In this document: positions 40,396-48,253 of the stretch, piece by piece
Layout of the letters: every line of letters starts with the position of its first letter
Position numbering within the stretch: position 1 is the stretch's first letter
Origin: Nodosilinea nodulosa PCC 7104
GTDB lineage: Bacteria > Cyanobacteriota > Cyanobacteriia > Phormidesmidales > Phormidesmidaceae
Reading direction: 5' to 3'
Assembly (NCBI RefSeq): GCF_000309385.1
Contig: NZ_JH976538.1
Location: 728,600-792,599, forward strand
Length of the DNA stretch: 64,000 bases
Notes under the pieces: generated by a model
What the model was told of the DNA's origin: nothing
Databases searched by the model: none
Seen by the model: only the letters and a program-made list of their open reading frames with translations
Position numbers and translations under genes: made by a program

Positions 40396-40455
40396 TCAGT
40401 CTCGAAAACTGTTTGGGGGTCAAACCTCACGAGGGTTCGAATCCCTCCCTCTCCG
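40396..40455 (+). other. 3' fragment of tRNA-Ser(CGA): prophage attachment scar
   Basis: The sequence runs from an anticodon arm (CAGT, loop CTCGAAA, ACTG) through a class II variable arm to a T-arm (GAGGG-TTCGAAT-CCCTC at 40431-40447) and a 3' acceptor strand CCTCTCC with discriminator G40455. No D-arm or 5' acceptor strand precedes it. Phages that integrate into tRNA genes carry a copy of the 3' part, which restores the tRNA at one end and leaves this fragment at the other. It marks the prophage boundary; the complete gene should lie beyond the left edge. Confidence 0.72.
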
Positions 40456-40482
40456 TTCAAAGCATTTTCCGTTCAAAGCATT
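40452..40482 (+). repeat. 15-bp tandem repeat beside the attachment scar
   Basis: TCCGTTCAAAGCATT is present at 40452-40466 and again at 40468-40482, a period of 16. The first copy overlaps the tRNA 3' end. It could be the product of imprecise recombination at the attachment site. Confidence 0.5.
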
Positions 40483-40509
40483 GATTTATAACAGGTCCAG
40501 GGTTCACTC

Positions 40510-40613
40510 ACCTGAGCACTCTCGACTAGCTTGAAGACCAGTGCCAGGATGGTGTCCTTGGAAACACAGCCTCGGATCTTGTAGGTTTTGACGCGCACGG
40601 TGGCAAAGGTGGA
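40510..40613 (-). pseudogene. IS256-family transposase C-terminal remnant
   Basis: Leftward translation from 40610 gives TFATVRVKTYKIRGCVSKDT followed by ILALVFKLVESAQ, which matches the C-terminal part of IS256/mutator-type transposases (FATVRLRT..., MVFKL..SA). A stop precedes it at 40614-40616, and the frame leaves homology near 40510. Only this fragment remains. Confidence 0.65.
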
Positions 40614-40718
40614 CTATTCAACCCCTATCGGCCCGGCCAAAGCCTAGCCGATGGCCAAAGGGGCTGAGGTGGCGAGCGAGCTTAACCCAACGCGGCCTGA
40701 GGAAATAGCTGCCGTTGG

Positions 40719-42410
40719 CTATGAAAAGCTAGCCAGCAGGGCTTTTGCGGCGTCTAAGGTGTCGGCTTCGGCGGCGGGCTTGTCCTGGCGCCAGCGCAGA
40801 ATGCGGGGAAACCGCACCGAAATGCCCGACTTGTGGCGGGTCGAGGTGGCAATGCCCTCAAAGCCGATCTCAAATACCTGGACGGGGTCAACCGATCGCA
40901 CTGGCCCAAACCGCTCGGTGGTGTGGCGGCGAATCCATTTATCGAGCGCATCAATTTCGGCATTGTCCAGCCCGCTGTAGGCCTTGGCGAAGGGCACCAG
41001 GGTTTCCCCCTGCCAGAGGGCAAAGGTGTAGTCGGTAAACAGGTTGGCCCGCTTGCCGCTGCCCGCCTGGGCGTAGATCAGCACCGCATCCAGGCTCATG
41101 GGGTCTACCTTGTACTTCCACCAGTAGCCGCGCTTGCGGCCCACCAGGTAGGGGCTGTCGATCGCCTTCACCACCAGCCCCTCGGCCCCCTGCTGGCGAG
41201 AGTTTTCGCGCAGCTCCGCCAGCTCGGCAAAGGACGTGAAGGACAGGGGAATGGACTGGTGCAGGTTGGGGGCTGTGTGGACGGCGAGGAGCGTGGTGAG
41301 GGAGTGGGTGCGATCGCGCCATTCTTTCTCTCGAATATCGACTCCGCCGTACTCCAGCAGGTCGTAGGCGATGAAGTGCACCGGGCTTTCTTCCATCACC
41401 TTTTTGCTGACTTTTTTGCGGCCCAGGCGCTTTTGCAGGTGGTTAAACGACAGCGGCCTGCCGTCCTGCCAGCAGAGAATTTCCCCATCCAGCACTGTGC
41501 CGTTGGGGAACCCCGCCATCATTGCCTCCACCTCGGGGAACTGGGGCGTGACTAAATCTTCCCCCCGCGACCAGATAAACACTTGATCGGCCCGCTTGAT
41601 CACCTGGGCGCGAATGCCGTCCCATTTCCACTCGGCCTGCCAGCGATCAAACTCCTCGGTTTGAAACTTGGCTTCGTCCAGGGAGGTGGCCAGAAAGAAC
41701 GGGTAGGGCTGGCTGGGGGCATTCTGCATGGCCTCCTGGCTGGTCAGGCTGGTGTAGAACTCCACTGTGGGGCTAAAGTCGCCCATCAGCCGGTGGGTCA
41801 GCACGGCTTCGGAAACCCCCGTGGCGGCGGCGAGGCCTTTGATCACCAGCTTGGCGGATGCCCCCACCCGAAAGGCCCCGGTGAGAATTTTGTTGAGCAC
41901 GAAAACTTCGGTGTTGTCCAGCGCCGCCCACCAGGAGACGATCAGATCCCGGCGCTCCTCGTCGGTTTCTACGGATTTCGCCATCGGGATGATCTCTTCC
42001 ATCCACTGGTGTAGGGGGATTGGGGAGGGGGAGGGTAGGGAAGGTGGGGAGGGTGGGGAGGGTGGGGAAGAGGGGGAAGGTGGGGAGGGTGGGGAGGAGA
42101 GGGAGGGTGGGGAAGGTGGGGAGGGCAAATCTACGTCGCGCAGCAGGAGTGCGATCACTTCGGCGGAGTCGCCTACCTGGGCGTAGCAGTCTTTAAACAG
42201 CCATTCGGGAATGTCGGAAATTTGCAGAAACACATCCCGCAGCACCCGCGAGGTGACAGTGCGGCGGCGGGTTTTGCCCAGCAGCAGGTACAGCGCCCAA
42301 ACCTTGTCGGCGGGGTCGGCGGCCTGGAAGTAGGCTTGCAGCGATCGCACCTTCTCGTTGGTGGAGGTGGTGGCGTCTATATCCTGAAAAAGCTGGGTGA
42401 ATCGCTGCAT
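40719..42410 (-). CDS. ATP-dependent DNA ligase
   Basis: The product has 563 residues. Three parts: an N-terminal helical DNA-binding domain (1-240), the nucleotidyltransferase core with the adenylation motif EWKWDGIRAQ (Lys), LDGEILCW, and GLVVKAIDSPY, and an OB domain with WWKYK. It seals nicks using ATP. Residues about 96-131 are an unusual Pro/Ser repeat (PPSPPSL units), encoded by GGTGGGGAGG-like repeats, in the linker of the N-terminal domain. Host-type gene. Antisense frames within it are shadows. Confidence 0.88.
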   Translation of the reverse strand: MQRFTQLFQDIDATTSTNEKVRSLQAYFQAADPADKVWALYLLLGKTRRRTVTSRVLRDVFLQISDIPEWLFKDCYAQVGDSAEVIALLLRDVDLPSPPSPPSLSSPPSPPSPSSPPSPPSPPSLPSPSPIPLHQWMEEIIPMAKSVETDEERRDLIVSWWAALDNTEVFVLNKILTGAFRVGASAKLVIKGLAAATGVSEAVLTHRLMGDFSPTVEFYTSLTSQEAMQNAPSQPYPFFLATSLDEAKFQTEEFDRWQAEWKWDGIRAQVIKRADQVFIWSRGEDLVTPQFPEVEAMMAGFPNGTVLDGEILCWQDGRPLSFNHLQKRLGRKKVSKKVMEESPVHFIAYDLLEYGGVDIREKEWRDRTHSLTTLLAVHTAPNLHQSIPLSFTSFAELAELRENSRQQGAEGLVVKAIDSPYLVGRKRGYWWKYKVDPMSLDAVLIYAQAGSGKRANLFTDYTFALWQGETLVPFAKAYSGLDNAEIDALDKWIRRHTTERFGPVRSVDPVQVFEIGFEGIATSTRHKSGISVRFPRILRWRQDKPAAEADTLDAAKALLASFS

Positions 42411-42445
42411 GGGTAGGCCGATGGGCGCGGGCTGCTTTGCTCATC

Positions 42446-43486
42446 CTACAAGTCTTGCTCGCCCTCTGCCGCCAGGCTGGCGATGTGGACCAGGGCATCG
42501 CCCTGGTTGACCAGCGGGTTTTGGCCGTGGCCGATCACAATGCCCGCCATCGAGCTGCGCACCTGCACCGGTTTATCGCCAAAGGTGTCGCTGATAAAAC
42601 CCAGGCTCTGGCGCTGCTGGATGGTTTCTCCAAGGGCGATCGCGCGGTGCCAGATGCCGCTGCGCGAGGCCCGCATCCAGCGGGTTTTTTGCGCTTCTAC
42701 CGTGGCGGGCGGCGGGGAGGCAAGGGGGGCGACCATGCCTAGGTAGGCCATCACCCGGTAGATGCCCTCCACCCCGGTTTGAATGGCGTTTTCGTCGAAC
42801 CGCAGGGCCTCGCCCGCCTCGTAGAGCAGGGTGGGAATGTGGCGCTTGGCGGCGGCCTGGCGCAGGGAGCCGTCGCGGTGGGAGGCGTGGAGCATGACCG
42901 GAGCGCCGAAGGCCCTGGCAAAGTCGTAGGTGGCGGCGTCTTGCAGATCGGCCCGCACCTGGGGCAGGTTAGTGCGGTGAATGGCGGCGGTGTGCAGATC
43001 GATGCCGTGGGTGCACTGGCTGACCACTTCTTTCATGAACAGGGCCGCCAGCCGACTGGCCAGCGACCCCCGCACAGACCCCGGAAACGACCGATTTAGA
43101 TCCCGGCGATCGGGCAGGTAGCGGGACTGATCCAGCAGGCCAAACACATTCACCACCGGCACCGCAATCACCGAGCCGCTGAGGCGGTGCGGCTTCAGCT
43201 CTTTGACCACCCGCCGAATGATGTCTACCCCGTTGAGCTCATCGCCGTGGATGGCGGCGCTCAGCCACAGCCGGGGGCCGGGCTTTCTGCCGTTTACCAC
43301 GGTGATAGGCAAAGACAGCATATTGCCGGTCGTCAGCCGCGCCACGGGCAAATCGAGGCGCAGGCGCTTGCCCCGGGGCACCGTTTCTCCCCCCACGGTG
43401 AGAGGTTCAGAGGGCAAAACTGGGGCGGGTGGGACGGGACTAGCCGCCCCCACCCGTTCGAGGTGGTCGGGGGAATTTTTCACCAA
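42446..43486 (-). CDS. Succinylglutamate desuccinylase/aspartoacylase family hydrolase
   Basis: The protein has 346 residues. Zinc-carboxypeptidase-like fold: AAIHGDELNG with His and Glu ligands, DLNRSFPG, and GIDLHTA with the next His. C-terminal barrel-like domain (after 260). Hydrolyses N-acyl amino acids or related amides. The N-terminal extension (1-35) is Pro-rich. It lies 36 bp from the ligase gene, so they may be transcribed together. Confidence 0.82.
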   Translation of the reverse strand: MVKNSPDHLERVGAASPVPPAPVLPSEPLTVGGETVPRGKRLRLDLPVARLTTGNMLSLPITVVNGRKPGPRLWLSAAIHGDELNGVDIIRRVVKELKPHRLSGSVIAVPVVNVFGLLDQSRYLPDRRDLNRSFPGSVRGSLASRLAALFMKEVVSQCTHGIDLHTAAIHRTNLPQVRADLQDAATYDFARAFGAPVMLHASHRDGSLRQAAAKRHIPTLLYEAGEALRFDENAIQTGVEGIYRVMAYLGMVAPLASPPPATVEAQKTRWMRASRSGIWHRAIALGETIQQRQSLGFISDTFGDKPVQVRSSMAGIVIGHGQNPLVNQGDALVHIASLAAEGEQDL

Positions 43487-43661
43487 TTCAGTCTCCCACG
43501 GCTGGGGAGGCCTTGTTTTTCGCCACTATAGCGAATCTTCTGGTTCCGCAGACAGATGCCCAGCCCTCTGATGCCTGGTAAGAGAGAACAGGTGCCAGTT
43601 GACAGAACGCCAAGAACTTTATTAACTTGAAGTCATTACGATTATGATTTAGGAGATGAGC

Positions 43662-44048
43662 ATGGTCAAATTTGTGGGCATAGCCGGAAGTTTACGGCCC
43701 AATTCCTACAGTCAGATGGCGCTGGGGCTGACCTGCGATCGCCTCCGCGCCCTGGGGGCCGAGGTGGAGCTATTGGATTTGCGCGAGATGGATCTGCCCC
43801 TCTGCCACGGCGGCAAGGAGTATCCCGACCACCCCGATGTGGAGCGCCTGCGCCAGGCCTTTCTAGAGGCTGACGGCTTTGTACTGGTGACGCCGGAGTA
43901 CCACGGCAGCGTCAGCGGCGTGCTCAAAAACGCCCTCGATTTAATGAGTTTCGACCAGCTCGACGGCAAGGTGGCGGGCATGATCAGCATCCTCGGCGGC
44001 CAGTCGAACAGCAACGCCCTCAACCACCTGCGCACCCTTAACGGGTGA
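43662..44048 (+). pseudogene. NADPH-dependent FMN reductase, truncated by IS
   Basis: The start ATG 43662 has AGGAG 6 nt ahead. The protein begins MVKFVGIAGSLRPNSYSQMA, the flavodoxin-like FMN-binding start (GSLR.NS), and contains TPEYHGSVSGVLKNALD. Homology ends at HLRTLN where the IS4-family terminal repeat begins (44038), and the next codons stop inside it. About one third of a typical protein (185 residues) is lost, and I do not see the remainder on the other side. Confidence 0.8.
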
Positions 44049-45357
44049 CAACATACCTAAAGCGCTTGCTGCATCAGGGATAGAGCATAGAAACCTCGCT
44101 GAAAATAGCGGTGTTTGTGGGGTTTGAGTGCTATCAGGTGGCGCGCCCAGTCGGCCCATAATTCCATGGCATAGATCCAGCGATGGCCATAGAGGCCGAG
44201 ACTAAAATCACTCTGGCGAGGCGTCTTGTCGTGGTGCTCTTGGATACGCCCAGCATACTGCTCTACCCCGAGGTGTTTCATCTGCTGCCCATACATCGTG
44301 GCCCAACTGTAGGCCAAGGCGATCAGCAACACTAAGGCTAAAAACCGAGAGTCATTTACCTTGGCATTTTCCAGGTGATAGCCGCCCGTCTTGCAATCTT
44401 TGAAGAACTGTTCAATGCCCCAGCGACACCGATAGACCGCTAAGGTTCGTGCCAAGGTAGGCAAATTAGACAAGATATACCAGGGCTCTTTAGGCCCCTT
44501 TTGGCGGTACTTTCGCTTCCAATAGACGGCTAAGTTAAAGGGGCCAAGGCCATCGCCTTTATTGCACAAAATGCCCTGATAAAACCGAGACTGTCCTGGC
44601 TGGAAGCCCAGGTCTCTGAGCACACGGTAGTCGCCTTCAGAATCGGTTTGGAAATGAAGCGCTTTTTTCTGCCGGAGCGCAAAGAACACCCCTCGCTTAT
44701 CCAACCAGGCCGCCAGTTTAGGGCTATGGAACTCCCGGTCACCCAGCACGAGCACCGGATAAGACTTGAACAAGGATAGGGCCGTTTTGAGGAGTCGCTG
44801 TTGCGTTGTTAGGTCACTACTGCCCGTCTGCCCTAACAACTCCCAATAGACGGGTAAGGCGTGAGTCCCCCATACCACGCTGACCATAAAGATATTCCGT
44901 CCTCTCCATTCCGTGCGGTCGATAGCCAGAATCCAATAGCCATATTGATGATGTTTGAGCGTTCTTAGACGGCGGCGTTGGTCGCGGTTCAACCCCCGTC
45001 CCGTTTGCACTTGCCGAATCCAATACTTGAGCAGTGGAAACCACAGCACCTTGAGGGTAAGTTTTGGCAGCGCTAAAAATCGCTGTAAGTTGCGTTTTCG
45101 ACTTTGATACTGAATCGGCTGAGGAAAGACGTTGGCTAACACCGAGAGTTTGACCTGTCGGTGGGCCTGTAGCAATAGCAACAACAGCTGCAAGGTCAAG
45201 TACTGGGCTTCACTCAGGTGGGTGCGAAGGGTGGTTTGGTAGAATGCAGGAAACATATTGATTAGGGGGAGCCGCATTGGGGTTCCCTATTTTTTTGCCC
45301 CTCCATTGTCTCAAACCCCTATACCGTATGATGTTGATGGCCCTTGTCACCCGTTAA
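44038..45357. mobile_element. IS4-family insertion sequence
   Basis: The ends carry a perfect 14-bp inverted repeat: TTAACGGGTGACAA at 44038 to 44051 and its complement at 45344 to 45357 (two further bases may match). It has one transposase gene. Target-site duplication is not visible (left flank GCGCACCC, right flank GGAGAACT), so adjacent DNA has probably been deleted or rearranged. Confidence 0.8.
44057..45277 (-). CDS. IS4-family transposase
   Basis: The product has 406 residues (ATG 45256 is an alternative start, MFPAFYQTTLRTHL). DDE catalytic residues: Asp in AIDRTEW, Asp in LGDREF, and Glu in YRCRWGIEQFFKDCK, the Y-R-E-K signature of IS4. Appears intact and fills its IS. Confidence 0.85.
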   Translation of the reverse strand: MRLPLINMFPAFYQTTLRTHLSEAQYLTLQLLLLLLQAHRQVKLSVLANVFPQPIQYQSRKRNLQRFLALPKLTLKVLWFPLLKYWIRQVQTGRGLNRDQRRRLRTLKHHQYGYWILAIDRTEWRGRNIFMVSVVWGTHALPVYWELLGQTGSSDLTTQQRLLKTALSLFKSYPVLVLGDREFHSPKLAAWLDKRGVFFALRQKKALHFQTDSEGDYRVLRDLGFQPGQSRFYQGILCNKGDGLGPFNLAVYWKRKYRQKGPKEPWYILSNLPTLARTLAVYRCRWGIEQFFKDCKTGGYHLENAKVNDSRFLALVLLIALAYSWATMYGQQMKHLGVEQYAGRIQEHHDKTPRQSDFSLGLYGHRWIYAMELWADWARHLIALKPHKHRYFQRGFYALSLMQQAL

Positions 45358-45421
45358 GGAGAACTCCATAGATCTGCCAGATAATCATTTCAAGGCTTTC
45401 ATGCCTGTTCAGAGGAATTCT

Positions 45422-45517
45422 ATGGTTACTCTACCAAGTATTGCCATCCAGGCCAAAATTTACGAAAGCTCTAATTCCCTGGTATATCGCGGTACTAGAG
45501 AAGAGGTAATGTTCTAG
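45422..45517 (+). pseudogene. 5' fragment of cyanobacterial Ser/Thr kinase-ATPase gene
   Basis: ATG 45422 starts MVTLPSIAIQAKIYESSNSL followed by VYRGTREE. This strongly resembles the start of the multidomain Ser/Thr kinases of cyanobacteria (IYES.NSLVYR). It is cut at the IS1-family end at 45504, then reads VMF and stops at 45517. The rest of the gene is not on the far side of the IS. Confidence 0.6.
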
Positions 45518-45567
45518 ACCTGTGGAACCGGCAAAATAGATGGGATCTTTTGTCCTCGGTTTTTCCT

Positions 45568-45847
45568 ATGGTCCTAGAACCCATCTGTTGCCCCCGCTGT
45601 CACACCACCGATGTGGTCAAACATGGCAAAAGTGCTGAAGGCAAACAGCGCTATCGCTGCCGTAACGCGGAGTGTACGCGCGCCTCGTTTATTCTTAACT
45701 ACAGCTACCGGGGCTACTTGCCCCGAGGTGAAACAGCAGATCGCGGATATGGCCGTCAACGTTAGCGGCATTCGAGATACCGCTCGGGTCTTGAAAGTTA
45801 GCCCCACAACCGTGATTGAGGAACTCAAAAAAACATCGCCAGCTTGA
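45568..45847 (+). pseudogene. insA: IS1 InsA-like protein, frameshifted
   Basis: ATG 45568 gives MVLEPICCPRCHTTDVVKHG, a zinc-finger start, to YSYRGYLP. The frame then shifts by one at CCCC (45721-45724), where the family has CCC; the downstream frame continues EVKQQIADMAVNVSGIRDTA and ends at 45847. InsA is normally one frame of about 90 residues. A one-base insertion or assembly error is the simplest explanation. Confidence 0.72.
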
Positions 45848-46313
45848 GAGCGTCAATCGCCCGCTGTTGGAGTCGATGACGACTCCGCCGACCACAGCCA
45901 TGGTTGTTCGAGTGGAGGAGGCCGAAATGGACGAGATGTGGAGCTTTGTCCAGTCCAAACGGCAACAGCGCTGGCTCTGGCACGCGATCGACCACCAAAC
46001 GGGAGCCGTCCTGGCCTATATCTTAGCTCCCCATGAGGATCAAGCCCTCAAGACGCTGATGGCGCTGTTAACGCCCTTCGGCATTCAGCAGTTTTACACC
46101 GATAGCTGGGGCGCATACTTACGGCTCCTTGACGCCAAGCAACACACGGTGGGTAAAGCCAACACTCAGCGGATTGAACGCAAGCACTTGACCTTGCGGA
46201 CGCGGATCAAACGCTTGGCTCGTAAAACCATTTGCTTCTCCAAATCGGTTCTGATGCATGATACGGTGATTGGGCTATTTATCAATCGCCATGAATTTGG
46301 GCGAGTAGTATGA
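45816..46313 (+). CDS. insB: IS1 InsB-like transposase
   Basis: The frame begins (TTG) within the end of InsA, at A7 (45827-45833), the position of the IS1 programmed frameshift site. Catalytic landmarks: EMDEMWSFV, AIDHQTG, FYTDSWGAY, ERKHLTLRTRIKRLARKT. The shift needed here is +1 (or A6), not the usual -1, so activity is doubtful. Length of 165 is normal. Confidence 0.75.
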   Translation: MRNSKKHRQLESVNRPLLESMTTPPTTAMVVRVEEAEMDEMWSFVQSKRQQRWLWHAIDHQTGAVLAYILAPHEDQALKTLMALLTPFGIQQFYTDSWGAYLRLLDAKQHTVGKANTQRIERKHLTLRTRIKRLARKTICFSKSVLMHDTVIGLFINRHEFGRVV

Positions 46314-46393
46314 CAGGGCTTCAACAGGTCTAGAACACTACCTGCACCCTCGAACATGCAGCCTGGGCATCGTCGATATTATGCTCTAACTCA

Positions 46394-47026
46394 CTATTCC
46401 TTTTCAACGGCCTGTCGAATCCGTTTCAAACCCTGCAAAATTCCATACAGTTCTTGATTAGACGTCAGTGCAGCAAACACTCGCGAGAAATTGTATTGCC
46501 TACCCGGAGTCTGGACCAACTTTACAAATACCGAATCATCCCCATTAGTCATCAGCCCATAGCTCGGTAAATCAGGGTAAGGATTTGCCATCAGGTACGC
46601 CAAGGTTTGCGGCAAAGCCGACCAGACCGAGAGGGCAGTTTTTTTAGACTCCAAAACAATGACCCAAAACTGATCCTTGAGTACTAGCGCATCCAACCGT
46701 CCCTGCAACACCTCTTCAGGATCGGTCAGGGTAATTTGTACTGACTCCTCCGCTTTTAGCCTAAACGGCGGATCGTAGAATCCTGCCAGGGTTAATAGCG
46801 GGGACGCAAACAAAAGAGTTACCGTGTTTTCTAAAAGCTGACCCTGGGAGCGCTGATAAAGATAGCGGCGGCGCATCTCCGCTAGACCTGTTTTCTCGGC
46901 CTTGGTCAAATTTGGTAAGTCCACACACCATTCTGGGAAAAAGGCTTCCACCTCTGTGCGACTCAGGTGAAATCGCGCTTCCGCTTCTGCCAGGGTGACG
47001 ATCGCTTCAGTAATGGCAACGGACAT
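46394..47026 (-). CDS. PD-(D/E)XK nuclease-like protein (type I restriction subunit R-like)
   Basis: The product has 210 residues. RLDALVLKDQFWVIVLESKK has the D...ExK core (D112, E125, K127 approx.). These proteins are common in cyanobacteria as short stand-alone relatives of restriction subunits; target unknown. No methylase or specificity gene is next to it. Confidence 0.68.
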   Translation of the reverse strand: MSVAITEAIVTLAEAEARFHLSRTEVEAFFPEWCVDLPNLTKAEKTGLAEMRRRYLYQRSQGQLLENTVTLLFASPLLTLAGFYDPPFRLKAEESVQITLTDPEEVLQGRLDALVLKDQFWVIVLESKKTALSVWSALPQTLAYLMANPYPDLPSYGLMTNGDDSVFVKLVQTPGRQYNFSRVFAALTSNQELYGILQGLKRIRQAVEKE

Positions 47027-47093
47027 AGTTCATTCAGCTACTATGCTCTCATTTTAGTGCGATCGCATCTACAGCCCTCTCTCTCCCCAATCT

Positions 47094-47790
47094 TTAATCC
47101 GCCTGAGGGGGCGTCTGCACCGGCTCCAGCCCCTCGACCGACGGAGGCAGCGGCAATGACACAATTGGCAATTGCCCTGCCGCGCCGGGCAGGTTGCCAC
47201 TGGGGTTGTAGGCTGCCGCCTTTTCAATCACCACCGATCGCGTTACTTCATCCCCTGCCGCATTGCTGGTGCGTAGTTCAATCCGCTCCACACCGGGAGT
47301 GGTGCTGAGGTTGTAGGTAATACTAAACCAGCACCGGAATTTTGAGTCGCGAGCCTGGATAAACGCTGAGATCCTGTAGCGAAAAAAAGACTCGCAGGTC
47401 TTTGGTGGGTCTGAGAATTTTAAGGTAGATCGTCTCGACGGCCTCCAGGTCGGCCAGCTCCGTAGAAAAGATCTTGATCTGGAGGGGAAGGGTGGTGCCG
47501 TAGGCCGGTAGCGGTGCTTTCAGCAGATTGACATGGAAGCGGGTGCGGTCGCCCGGTGTTTTTTTGGTACAGACATTGGGTTCCACGGTGTACCAGGTGG
47601 CTGGGCTGGGGGGGGGTTGACCCTCGGCCTCTAGCTCCAGGTGAAAACTCACGAAATGTTCGGTTGTATTGACCACTGTGACCGTCAGGTCTGGGTCGGC
47701 AACATCCTTATCCCTGGCAAAGTCGTGGCCGTCGCCGGGAGAAAAGACAATTTGTTTGGTAGAAAGCTCTACTTTAGGGATATGCGTCAC
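47094..47790 (-). pseudogene. Broken cyanobacterial gene, cut by IS200/IS605
   Basis: The frame from GTG 47790 (MTHIPKVELSTKQIVFSPGD) runs to TAG 47323 and resembles Ig-like beta domains. The continuation appears in another frame (ITYNLSTTPGVERIELRTSN) to 47094, with a frameshift near 47320. The 5' end touches the left end of the IS200/IS605 element at 47791, so the gene is probably missing its start. I do not know the function. Confidence 0.55.
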
Positions 47791-47823
47791 TGACCAAAAG
47801 CGATGGGTTTCAAGCCCCGCCCT

Positions 47824-48216
47824 TTAGGGCGCACCCTTTTGGTCTTTGATGTACTGCTTCAAAACCTCAATGGGGGCACCGCCAACCGACACGGCGAAGT
47901 GGCTAGGACTCCACAGAGAGGTCTTGCCCTGGGGCTTGGGTAGCCCAGCTTGGCCATACCGCCGACTGGAAACGCCCTTCATCGCGTTCACCATCTGCGA
48001 GATAGCCAGTTTGGGCGGATACTCAATCAGCATGTGAACGTGTTCAGGCTCCCCGTTGAACTCCAAAACCTGAAAGCACATCTTGCTGGCCACCGACTCG
48101 CAGGCCGTTTTGATGAGAGCCAAGCTGTCGGCGGTCAGAACCTTTTGCCGATAGTTGGTCACGAAAATAACGTGAGCCTTGAGGTCTGAAACGCTGTGCC
48201 TTTCTCGTCTATACAC
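47824..48216 (-). CDS. tnpA: IS200-type TnpA (Y1 HUH transposase)
   Basis: The product has 130 residues. HUH motif in EPEHVHMLIEYPP, catalytic Tyr in VLKQYIKDQ. It catalyses single-strand peel-and-paste transposition. Intact and identical to the copy at 63534-63926. Confidence 0.9.
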   Translation of the reverse strand: MYRRERHSVSDLKAHVIFVTNYRQKVLTADSLALIKTACESVASKMCFQVLEFNGEPEHVHMLIEYPPKLAISQMVNAMKGVSSRRYGQAGLPKPQGKTSLWSPSHFAVSVGGAPIEVLKQYIKDQKGAP

Positions 48217-48253
48217 GGTTGCTTTTGGTTGCCGACCAACTTATAATAGCAGG

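Larger units (their letters stand above)
45504..46343. mobile_element. IS1-family insertion sequence
   Basis: Imperfect 20-bp terminal inverted repeats: AGGTAATGTTCTAGACCTGT at 45504 and its complement ending at 46343, 19 of 20 matching. It contains InsA- and InsB-type frames. No target duplication is visible. It interrupts the kinase gene head. Confidence 0.75.

Noticed and set aside
40396..40455. Complete tRNA gene
   Set aside because: There is no 5' acceptor strand (GGAGAGG) or D-arm upstream; only the 3' part is present.
40833..41555. Rightward 240-residue frame inside the DNA ligase gene
   Set aside because: The opposite frame encodes a full ligase with motifs; this one is a high-GC shadow.
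47846..48189. Rightward frames opposite TnpA
   Set aside because: They recur identically in both IS copies only because the DNA is identical; TnpA has the catalytic motifs.
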